Below, one piece after another: positions 6,395-12,975 of a stretch of 13,606 nucleotides of DNA. The stretch is taken from positions 1 to 13,606 of the forward strand of contig CAKUDT010000013.1 of the NCBI GenBank assembly GCA_934645125.1, read 5' to 3'. Source of the DNA: an uncultured Eggerthellaceae bacterium. Its GTDB lineage: Bacteria; Actinomycetota; Coriobacteriia; Coriobacteriales; Eggerthellaceae. Numbering within the stretch: position 1 is the stretch's first letter; each line of letters opens with the position of its first letter. The notes below the pieces were generated by a model that was not told the origin of the DNA, made no database searches, and saw nothing but the letters and a program-made list of their open reading frames with translations. The position numbers and the translations under genes are program-made.

Positions 6395-7648
6395 ATGGAA
6401 ATCATCGGAACTATTGTCGTCTATATCATTATGGCATGCGCGCTCGTCGGTTGCATTGCCTCTATCATTAAACCAGAAAGCGAGCTTGGACAGGAATTTG
6501 TTGCAGGCATCGACTCCATTGGTCCTATCTTCCTACCCGTTGCAGGCATTATGGCCGCCGCACCTTACTTAACGGCGTTCGTAGGAAACGTGTTCGGTCC
6601 TTTGTACGAGCTTGTTGGTGCGGACCCCGCTATGGCCGCAACCACAATTATCGCCGTTGACATGGGCGGATACCAGCTGGCCGATGCCCTTGCCTCCACA
6701 CGCGAAAGCTGGATTATGGCAATGACCACGGGCTATATGGCGGGCGCGACCATTGTTTTCACGATTCCCGTTGCGCTAAAAATGCTGCAAGTAAAAGATC
6801 GCAAGTATCTGGCATTGGGTGTTATGAGCGGGCTTCTGGCCATTCCTATCGGTGTATTCGTTGCAAGCGCAATTATCGCCGTATCCGACCCCATGATTCG
6901 CGCGTATTGCTCGACAAACGCAGAAGCTACATACCAGCTAGCGCTGCAATGGGGAACCATTGGCGCAAACCTTATTCCGCTTATTATTTTCTGCGTTGTA
7001 CTGGCGCTTGGCCTGAAATTCAAGCCCGATGCCATGATTAAGGGCTTCATAATTTTCGGACGTGCAATGGAAGCAGCTCTTAAACTTATCTTTGTGCTGG
7101 TGGTTATCGAATATTTCACTGGTATTTTCACCACAATCTTCGGCGGTTTTGGCTTTGAACCGATCATCGCAAGCGAAGGCGATCCCGATGTCATGCGCGC
7201 ACTGGAAGTCGCAGGCGCTATTGGCATGATGCTGTGCGGTGCGTTCCCCATGGTTTGGCTCATCAAAGCATACTTGGCTAAGCCCCTGGGCGCTTTGGGT
7301 AAACTCGTCGGGCTTTCCGCCGATGCAACAGCGGGTCTTTTGGCGGCATCTGCCAACGTCTTGGCTGCGCTTTCCATGGTAAAGGACCTAAAAGCACGCG
7401 ATAAGGTTATAGTCATGTCGTTTGCTGTATGCTGCGCGTTTCTATTCGGCGACCATCTTTCCTTTACCGCGAACTGGCAGCCATCGCTGATTGTCCCCGT
7501 TATGGTAGGCAAGCTGGCAGCCGGCATTTGCGCAATTGCATTCGCTATGCTGCTTGCAGTCAAGAAAGCGGAGCAACTTGAAGCAGCCGATGAACAAGAG
7601 GAAGCTGAATTACTGCACGAGAACGCGTTGCCAACCAAAGCACAATAA
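6395..7648 (+). CDS. eutH: EutH-type ethanolamine transporter
   Basis: This integral membrane protein (417 residues, roughly ten hydrophobic segments from residue 3 to 390, with a charged cytosolic tail) resembles EutH, which carries ethanolamine into the cell. Recognised family stretches are VDMGGYQLA (88-96), ATIVFTIPVAL (118-128) followed by DRKYLALGV (135-143), LGLKFKP (205-211) and FGDHLSFTA (351-359). EutH normally sits in ethanolamine-utilisation loci with EutBC lyase and microcompartment genes; here its only partner is the preceding kinase, so the cargo is probably phosphorylated rather than split. The ATG at 6395 has AAGGGA about 11 bp upstream, slightly far. The frame is open upstream, but that would overlap the kinase and lacks similarity. 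A strong terminator follows. Substrate assignment is by family only. Confidence 0.9.
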   Translation: MEIIGTIVVYIIMACALVGCIASIIKPESELGQEFVAGIDSIGPIFLPVAGIMAAAPYLTAFVGNVFGPLYELVGADPAMAATTIIAVDMGGYQLADALASTRESWIMAMTTGYMAGATIVFTIPVALKMLQVKDRKYLALGVMSGLLAIPIGVFVASAIIAVSDPMIRAYCSTNAEATYQLALQWGTIGANLIPLIIFCVVLALGLKFKPDAMIKGFIIFGRAMEAALKLIFVLVVIEYFTGIFTTIFGGFGFEPIIASEGDPDVMRALEVAGAIGMMLCGAFPMVWLIKAYLAKPLGALGKLVGLSADATAGLLAASANVLAALSMVKDLKARDKVIVMSFAVCCAFLFGDHLSFTANWQPSLIVPVMVGKLAAGICAIAFAMLLAVKKAEQLEAADEQEEAELLHENALPTKAQ

Positions 7649-7678
7649 TAAAAGCTGCAAATTACGTCAAAGGTATTT

Positions 7679-7716
7679 CAGGGGGGTCGCGTTTGCGGCC
7701 CCCTGCTTTTGTTTTT
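7679..7716 (+). terminator. Rho-independent terminator after the EutH gene
   Basis: CAGGGGG (7679-7685) pairs with CCCCCTG (7699-7705), with further CGC/GCG pairing inside, and the hairpin is followed by CTTTTGTTTTT. It sits 30 bp past the transporter stop on the plus strand and closes the two-gene unit before the oppositely oriented tRNA genes. Confidence 0.85.
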
Positions 7717-7798
7717 GAGTCAATGCAAGTTTAAATGCGGCTCCAACGCACAAAAGAACCCCAAGAAGAATTTCCGCGAAAGTGGCACAGGGGCGCAT

Positions 7799-7820
7799 AA
7801 AAACGCACGCGTATCGTGTG
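7799..7820 (-). terminator. Possible weak terminator after tRNA-Met
   Basis: On the minus strand CACACG and CGTGCG can form a six-base stem with one A-C mismatch around a five-base loop, followed by TTTTT. It lies 18 nt beyond the 3' end of tRNA-Met and would end the tRNA transcript. The short, imperfect stem makes this tentative. Confidence 0.4.
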
Positions 7821-7837
7821 GATAAGAATTTGGGAGG

Positions 7838-7912
7838 TGGTGGGCCCGGCCGGATTCGAACCGACAACCAAAGGATTATGAGTCCCCTGCTCCACCGTTG
7901 AGCTACGGGCCC
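7838..7912 (-). tRNA. tRNA-Met (anticodon CAT), CCA encoded
   Basis: This 75-nt cloverleaf has the acceptor GGGCCCG pairing near the 3' end, D-stem GCTC/GAGC, anticodon loop CTCATAA and T-loop TTCGAAT; the 3' CCA is encoded after discriminator A. The G1-C72 pair and the lack of three G-C pairs in the anticodon stem argue against an initiator. The overall sequence fits elongator Met; a CAT-anticodon tRNA-Ile2 (lysidine-modified) is the main alternative. Two G-U pairs open the anticodon stem. Confidence 0.93.
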
Positions 7913-7930
7913 AAAAAGAAGCATCTTATG

Positions 7931-7957
7931 AAAAAAGCCGTTCAGGGGAACGGCTTT
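7931..7957 (-). terminator. Terminator-like hairpin between the two tRNA genes
   Basis: A perfect 10-bp stem (AAAGCCGTTC / GAACGGCTTT) with a four-base loop is followed on the minus strand by a run of six T that overlaps the stem end. It lies 11 nt after tRNA-Asn and 18 nt before tRNA-Met. As a terminator it would largely cut off tRNA-Met, which has no room for a promoter after it. It may be leaky or serve RNA processing. Confidence 0.7.
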
Positions 7958-7968
7958 CATATTTAAAA

Positions 7969-8044
7969 TGGCTCCTCGGGTAGGACTCGAACCTACAACC
8001 CTCCGGTTAACAGCCGGATGCTCTGCCAATTGAGCTACCGAGGA
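7969..8044 (-). tRNA. tRNA-Asn (anticodon GTT), CCA encoded
   Basis: This 76-nt cloverleaf has acceptor TCCTCGG pairing with CCGAGGA, D-arm GCTC...GAGC, anticodon loop CTGTTAA and T-loop TTCGAGT, with discriminator G and encoded CCA. It is the first gene of a two-tRNA cluster and has a promoter immediately upstream. Confidence 0.97.
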
Positions 8045-8076
8045 ATCAACCGCGCTTTCGTATCGCGCAAGTGGAT

Positions 8077-8104
8077 ATTATACAGGAACCAAAATTCAAC
8101 GCAA
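8077..8104 (-). promoter_or_regulatory. Promoter of the tRNA-Asn/tRNA-Met cluster
   Basis: On the minus strand a perfect TATAAT (8077-8082) lies 16 bp after a partial -35, TTGCGT (8099-8104). The predicted start is near 8070, about 26 nt before tRNA-Asn. The rest of the 186-bp gap to the methyltransferase gene has only short hairpins without T-runs. Confidence 0.7.
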
Positions 8105-8230
8105 GGGGTAATTTCAACTTTTTTCGAACTAATCGAACAACCCCTTAAACGCGTCTCCCCCACACTGCAGAAATCGCCGATTCCGACTTGCAGGGAGCGA
8201 CAGATGCAAGCACCTTTCCTGCGCCGCAAA

Positions 8231-9322
8231 TTACGCTTTCCGAATAAGGTAGCATTTATGAATCTTCGCATTGCGCTCGAAGTCGGCAGGAATCGTGCGC
8301 GCTGAAATATCTTCCACAATCAAGCCCAAACCAGAAAGCGCTTCTTCGTTGATCTTGAAATTGCGCAAATTGCACGAAAACACAATCGTGCCATCGGGTG
8401 CCAACACGTCAGACACTAAATGCAGAAGCTCCACGTGGTCGCGCTGCACGTCCCACGTTCCCTTCATGGCTTTGGAGTTTGAAAACGTGGGAGGATCAAC
8501 GAACGCCACATCGAAAACAAGCTTCTTTTGGTGCGCATTGCGTAGCCACAAAAGCGTATCAGAGCGCTCAAAAACGTGCTGCGAGCCCGTAAAGCCATTC
8601 AGCGCCATATTCCGGCGCGCCCAGTCTAAATACGTCTGAGAAAGGTCTACCGTTGTTGTAGAAGCTGCGCCACCCGCAGCTGCCTGCACCGTACACGAAC
8701 CCGTATACGCGAATAAGTTCAAGAAACGTTTGTCCGCACACATTTCGCCCACCATGAAGCGCGTATCGCGATGATCAAGGAACAACCCGGTATCAAGGTA
8801 AGCGCCTAAATCGATTTCAAGGCGCATACCGGCTTCGCGCGTGCAAAACGTGAACGAATCATAGTTCTCGGAGTACTGCGCACCGCCCTTCTCGCGCTTA
8901 CGCTGCTTGCAGAAAACATCTTCGGGCAGTACATCGCACACCGCAGGAGCAATGGCCAAAATATCGGCAAGCCGGCGCGCCGCACGCTGCGGGTCAATCG
9001 AGGAAGGCGCCTGGTATTCCGCAATGTAGAGGAATCGCTCGCCCGGCTCGGCAAAATCACGCGCGGGATCATCGAGCGCATCCGTGCACTCATAGATATC
9101 GATTGCAGCGGCGTAGTCGGGCAAATCGGCATCGTAGACGCGATAGCAGTTCACACCCGTCTTTTTCGCCCATTTCCGGCGCAACTTAAACATCTTGCGC
9201 AAACGCGCGGCAAACTGATCGCTATTCTTTTCATGCACCGCAATAGAGGGATTGGCGCCCCCATCCAAGGAAGGGACGCCAATCGTAAACTGCGGGGTAT
9301 CAAGCGCAATGCTTTCTTCCAC
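8231..9322 (-). CDS. rlmK: RlmK-type 23S rRNA (guanine-N7) methyltransferase
   Basis: This SAM-dependent methyltransferase matches the C-terminal half of E. coli RlmKL, which makes m7G2069 in 23S rRNA. The N-terminal part contains the family block NCYRVYDADLPDY (58-70). LDTGLFLDHRDTR is at 176-188, the SAM-binding motif LNLFAYTGS at 201-209, the acidic STTTVDLS at 221-228 and the catalytic-region DPPTFSNSK at 276-284. The 363 residues fit the RlmK half alone; no RlmL (m2G2445) half or THUMP domain is fused. The start is GTG at 9322, with GGAGG (9331-9335) 8 bp upstream inside the end of rpoD; the gap to the rpoD stop is 3 bp, so the two are almost certainly co-translated. The exact target base is inferred from similarity; an m5C enzyme of the RlmI group is less likely. 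Confidence 0.87.
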   Translation of the reverse strand: MEESIALDTPQFTIGVPSLDGGANPSIAVHEKNSDQFAARLRKMFKLRRKWAKKTGVNCYRVYDADLPDYAAAIDIYECTDALDDPARDFAEPGERFLYIAEYQAPSSIDPQRAARRLADILAIAPAVCDVLPEDVFCKQRKREKGGAQYSENYDSFTFCTREAGMRLEIDLGAYLDTGLFLDHRDTRFMVGEMCADKRFLNLFAYTGSCTVQAAAGGAASTTTVDLSQTYLDWARRNMALNGFTGSQHVFERSDTLLWLRNAHQKKLVFDVAFVDPPTFSNSKAMKGTWDVQRDHVELLHLVSDVLAPDGTIVFSCNLRNFKINEEALSGLGLIVEDISARTIPADFERNAKIHKCYLIRKA

Positions 9323-9325
9323 CGA

Positions 9326-10588
9326 TTATTCCTCCAAAAAGCCCTTAAGCGAACTCGAGCGAGACGGATGGCGAAGCTTCGCAAGCGTCTTGCTTTCAAT
9401 CTGGCGAATACGCTCACGCGTAACACCGAACTCGCGGCCCACTTCCTCGAGCGTATGCGGGTGACCGTCTTCCAAACCGAAACGCAAGCTAATGACCTTG
9501 CGCTCGCGATCAGCCAGCTCATCAAGCACTTCGTTGAGCTTTTCGCGCATCAGCACGTAGCTTGCGGCATCGGGCGGCGCAACGGCGGCATCGTCTTCAA
9601 TGAAGTCGCCCAACTGGCTATCTTCCTCTTCGCCAATAGGCGTTTCCAGCGAAACAGGCTCTTGCGAGATTTTCTGAATCTCCAAAACGCGCTCGGGCGT
9701 CATGTCCATGCGCTCGGCAATTTCTTCCGCGGAAGGCTCATGGCCCAGCTCCTGCAGAAGCTGGCGCTGCACGCGAACGAGCTTGTTGATGGTCTCAACC
9801 ATGTGCACGGGAATACGAATCGTGCGTGCCTGATCGGCAATAGCGCGCGTGATGGCCTGGCGAATCCACCACGTAGCATACGTGGAGAACTTGAAGCCCT
9901 TCTTGTAGTCGAATTTCTCAACAGCGCGAATCAGACCCAAGTTGCCTTCCTGGATAAGGTCCAAAAACAGCATGCCGCGGCCCACATAACGCTTTGCAAT
10001 AGAAACAACAAGGCGCAAGTTTGCCTCGATAAGCTGCTGTTTTGCATCAATACCCACCGCTTCGATACGGGACAGGCGACGCTTCTCACGACGATCAAGC
10101 TCAATGCCCTGCTCTTCAGCGGCATCAAGTTGCGCAGCGGCTTCCACGCCTGCCTCGATCTTCATAGCAAGATCGATTTCCTGCGGACCGGTAAGCAGCT
10201 GAACGCGGCCGATTTCCTTCAAATACATGCGAACAGGGTCGCCCGTGAGCATGGTCACGCCGCCATCGCCACTGCGATGGTTACGCGCTTTTGCCACGTG
10301 ACGCGTGCGATTGCTCACCTTGGGAAGCGCAACGTCAGAAACGGCTTTCAGCTCTTCCTCGGGAATGCCTTCAAGCAGCTCGTCGTCGGTTTCCTCGCCG
10401 GGCTGGGGGCCATCGTTTTTCTCAGACTCCGATTCCACGGCAAGGATATCGTCGTCAACCGGCATAAAATCGGCAGCCGATTCAGCTACCGCATCGTCGT
10501 CGGTCAGAGCATCTGCATTCTGTTGTACTGCCTGCTCTGCTTCGATTTCCTTGTTGTGGTTTTCTGATTTCTTAGAGACTCGTGGCAC
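9326..10588 (-). CDS. rpoD: Primary sigma factor of RNA polymerase (sigma-70 / SigA)
   Basis: This is the housekeeping sigma factor that directs RNA polymerase to -35/-10 promoters. Of 420 residues, the first ~110 form an acidic, low-complexity N-terminus. Region 1.2 is near 116-147 (DPVRMYLKEIG), region 2 at about 176-255 with the core-binding LIQEGNLGLIRAVEKFDY and the -10-reading FSTYATWWIRQAI, region 3 at about 256-335, and region 4 at about 345-415 with the helix-turn-helix EVGREFGVTRERIRQIE. The start is GTG at 10588, preceded by AAAGGAAG at good spacing; an ATG 12 codons upstream has no ribosome site. It is transcribed from its own promoter at the end of priA and followed after 3 bp by the rRNA methyltransferase gene. 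No stress-type or ECF features are present. Confidence 0.96.
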   Translation of the reverse strand: MPRVSKKSENHNKEIEAEQAVQQNADALTDDDAVAESAADFMPVDDDILAVESESEKNDGPQPGEETDDELLEGIPEEELKAVSDVALPKVSNRTRHVAKARNHRSGDGGVTMLTGDPVRMYLKEIGRVQLLTGPQEIDLAMKIEAGVEAAAQLDAAEEQGIELDRREKRRLSRIEAVGIDAKQQLIEANLRLVVSIAKRYVGRGMLFLDLIQEGNLGLIRAVEKFDYKKGFKFSTYATWWIRQAITRAIADQARTIRIPVHMVETINKLVRVQRQLLQELGHEPSAEEIAERMDMTPERVLEIQKISQEPVSLETPIGEEEDSQLGDFIEDDAAVAPPDAASYVLMREKLNEVLDELADRERKVISLRFGLEDGHPHTLEEVGREFGVTRERIRQIESKTLAKLRHPSRSSSLKGFLEE

Positions 10589-10661
10589 GTTAGCTTCCTT
10601 TCGCCGTGAAAATGGCACACGCATTCAAGCCTGTATCAAGGCACAGTTATACGAACTATGC

Positions 10662-10691
10662 ATTATAGTAAACTTTGGGGGTCAATGTCAA
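10662..10691 (-). promoter_or_regulatory. Strong consensus promoter for rpoD inside the priA 3' end
   Basis: On the minus strand TTGACA (10686-10691) and TATAAT (10662-10667) are both perfect, with an 18-bp spacer. The -10 hexamer contains the priA stop codon TAA, and the -35 lies in priA codons. The predicted start is near 10655, giving an rpoD leader of about 65 nt. Confidence 0.8.
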
Positions 10692-12963
10692 TAGAGACAC
10701 GAACACATTCACTTGGTTTTCGCGCGCGGAAGAACGGCTCAAGCAACGCAGGCAGGTCGAAATCAGGCGCGCACGACACCACGATATGCCAGCGATGCAT
10801 TTTCTTTAGCTTTGCCAGCACGCACGGCGCAGCAGGAAGAACCGATACGTCCTCTTGGCTGAATAGCCCGATAGCCGCTTGAATCTGGTCGGAAAGGCGC
10901 TGCGCCTCTTCCCTTACCCGCGCCTCGTTTTGGCCCCAGACCAGGATGTTTGCCATGCGCACAAAAGGCGGATACCCCAAAAGCTCACGCTTCGGCAGCT
11001 CGTCTTCCAGCAAAAGCTCGCGGCTGTAATGCGCCGCCGCACGAATGGCGGGCGTGGTTGCATCGTAGGTCTGAACGATTACGCGTCCGGGAAGTTCCGC
11101 GCGCCCCGCACGACCCGCTACTTGCTCTATCAGGTCAAACGTACGTTCTGAGGCGCGAAAATCAGGAAGATGCAACGTGGTATCCGCGTTGATGACGCCC
11201 ACGAGCGTCACATCGTTGAAGTCCAGTCCCTTCGCAATCATCTGTGTGCCCAGCAACACCGCGCGCGGTGCCTGCACAAAGCTCTCAAGCAGCTTTTGAT
11301 GTGCGCCTTTCGTTTTCGTGGTGTCGGCATCCATGCGCACCACGGCAACATCGGCAAATTCTTCCCCAAAACCCGCGATAAGCGCCTTAAGCTCCGACTC
11401 AACGCGCTGTGTACCTGCGCCGAATTTCTTCAGGTACGGGCTTCCGCATTTAGGGCACACCGCGGGCGCAGGTTCAGCGTGCCCGCAATGATGGCAAATG
11501 CAGCTTCCGCCCTCTTCGTGGTACGTCAGCGATGTTGAACACGAATCACAGGTGGGCACAAAACCACAATCGCGACAGAGCAGGAATTTCGCGAAGCCGC
11601 GCTGATTGAGCATAAGAACCGCTTTTTGACCGCACTCAAGCGTCTCGCGCAGCGCGCCGATAAGCGGACGGGAGAACATCGAGCGATGCCCCGCCGAAAA
11701 TTCCTTTGCCATATCCACAACATCGATGCGCGGCATAGGTCGTCCGTTTGCACGTTGTCCCAGGTCAACTTTATGCCACAACGCATTTTCTTCGCATTCG
11801 TGAAGCGCCTCCAGAGAAGGCGTGGCCGAACCCAGCACCACAACAGCCCCCTTGCGCACCGCTTGCCAGCACGCAACGGTGCGCGCGTGGTAACGCGGCT
11901 GGCTATCTTGCTTGTAGGAGCCTTCGTGTTCTTCATCGATGATGATAGCGCCCACGTTCGGCAGCGGCGTGAATAACGCACTGCGCGCGCCCACCACAAC
12001 GCGCGCCTGGCCCGAGCGGATAAAATCCCACTGGTCAAAGCGCTCACCTTGGCTCATGCGCGAATGCATAACGGCAACTTGATCGCCGAATCGTCCGCGA
12101 AAACGCGCGACCGTTTGGGGTGTAAGCGAGATCTCTGGCACTAGAACAATGGCATTTTGCCCCTGCTCCAAAACACGTTCGATAACGCGCAAATACACTT
12201 CCGTCTTGCCCGAACCGGTAACGCCATCCACTAAGACAACTTCGCCTTGCTTGCGTTTATAGGCGGAAAATACCACATCAAGCGCGCGTTGCTGCTGGTC
12301 ATTGAGGGTCGGTTTCTCCACATCAACGCGAAAAATCGACGAATCCTGATTCGCAAGTCCGCGAAAACGGCGTCGGTGCTCCACCACTACAACACCTTTT
12401 TTCTCCAGCGCGGTCAAGCACGACGAAACTGAACCATATTCGGCCGTGAGCTCGCTTACACGCACGTCTCCGCGACGCACCGCCGCAAGCACGGCCTCTT
12501 GCTTATATGAGCCTTTGCGCGGCACGAAGCCTTCTGCATGCGGTCCAAGCGTAGCCCAGCGGTCATCAACTTCGCCAACAGCGGGCTGCTCAAGAACCCA
12601 CGCACCACCACGATGAATCACGCGAGGCACACCACCGGGGGGTGCGAACAAGCGAACGCACGATGAAAGCGGCGCAATATAATAATGCGCCATGAACTGG
12701 GCGCATGCTGCGCCATCACTATCAAAGAACGGCTCGGAAGCCACTTCGAATATCTCTTTGATTTTCGCACGCTCAAGTTCTTGAGCGCGCTCATCGGAAT
12801 CGTCGAACGTATCCAACACAAAGCCAAGGGCGCGCCGCGGCCCAAAAGGAACCACCACGGCACGCCCCACTAAATCAAGCTGTTCTATCGCAGGGGGAAC
12901 GGCATAGGTAAACGCCGCGTCCAGCGATTGCGTTGGTATGTCAAGAACAACAGATGCAAGCAA
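10663..12963 (-). CDS. priA: Primosomal protein N' (replication restart helicase)
   Basis: This superfamily-2 helicase recognises stalled forks and reloads the replisome. Of 766 residues, the N-terminal DNA-binding region (LDIPTQSLDAAFTYAVP at 7-23) is followed by helicase domain 1 with Walker A GVTGSGKT (247-254) and DEEH (343-346). A zinc region follows with cysteines at 463, 466, 472, 475, 490, 493, 503 and 506. Domain 2 has GTQMIAKGLDF (572-582) and QVAGRAGR (614-621), then the C-terminal domain. All catalytic motifs are intact, unlike PriA of mycobacteria and streptomycetes, which lack them. The start is TTG at 12963: it gives the family N-terminus, and the in-frame metK stop lies only five codons upstream, so no earlier start is possible. 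The ribosome site (AGGA overlapping the metK stop) is weak, suggesting translational coupling to metK. Confidence 0.96.
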   Translation of the reverse strand: MLASVVLDIPTQSLDAAFTYAVPPAIEQLDLVGRAVVVPFGPRRALGFVLDTFDDSDERAQELERAKIKEIFEVASEPFFDSDGAACAQFMAHYYIAPLSSCVRLFAPPGGVPRVIHRGGAWVLEQPAVGEVDDRWATLGPHAEGFVPRKGSYKQEAVLAAVRRGDVRVSELTAEYGSVSSCLTALEKKGVVVVEHRRRFRGLANQDSSIFRVDVEKPTLNDQQQRALDVVFSAYKRKQGEVVLVDGVTGSGKTEVYLRVIERVLEQGQNAIVLVPEISLTPQTVARFRGRFGDQVAVMHSRMSQGERFDQWDFIRSGQARVVVGARSALFTPLPNVGAIIIDEEHEGSYKQDSQPRYHARTVACWQAVRKGAVVVLGSATPSLEALHECEENALWHKVDLGQRANGRPMPRIDVVDMAKEFSAGHRSMFSRPLIGALRETLECGQKAVLMLNQRGFAKFLLCRDCGFVPTCDSCSTSLTYHEEGGSCICHHCGHAEPAPAVCPKCGSPYLKKFGAGTQRVESELKALIAGFGEEFADVAVVRMDADTTKTKGAHQKLLESFVQAPRAVLLGTQMIAKGLDFNDVTLVGVINADTTLHLPDFRASERTFDLIEQVAGRAGRAELPGRVIVQTYDATTPAIRAAAHYSRELLLEDELPKRELLGYPPFVRMANILVWGQNEARVREEAQRLSDQIQAAIGLFSQEDVSVLPAAPCVLAKLKKMHRWHIVVSCAPDFDLPALLEPFFRARKPSECVRVSIDIDPQSLL

Positions 12964-12975
12964 AGCGGCAAAATC

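Noticed and set aside
6733..7638. 301-codon open frame on the minus strand
   Set aside because: It is opposite the EutH gene; the Ser/Ala/Pro/Ile-rich product mirrors the transmembrane codons of EutH and has no ribosome site.
8103..8155. Inverted repeat AAGGGGT / ACCCCTT with inner TTCGA / TCGAA upstream of the tRNA promoter
   Set aside because: Arms are short and far apart, and the adjoining run is A rather than T in the direction of transcription; it could be chance.
8187..8210. Hairpin (CTTGCA / TGCAAG, 12-nt loop) downstream of rlmK as a terminator
   Set aside because: The stem has six pairs and a large loop and is not followed by a T-run on the minus strand.
7649..8230. tRNA genes as an integration site for a mobile element
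   Set aside because: No integrase and no duplicated tRNA 3' end was seen in the window.
9233..10567. 444-codon open frame on the plus strand
   Set aside because: It is antisense to rpoD and the start of rlmK, with Asn/His/Arg-rich low-quality sequence and no domain; rpoD is unmistakable on the other strand.
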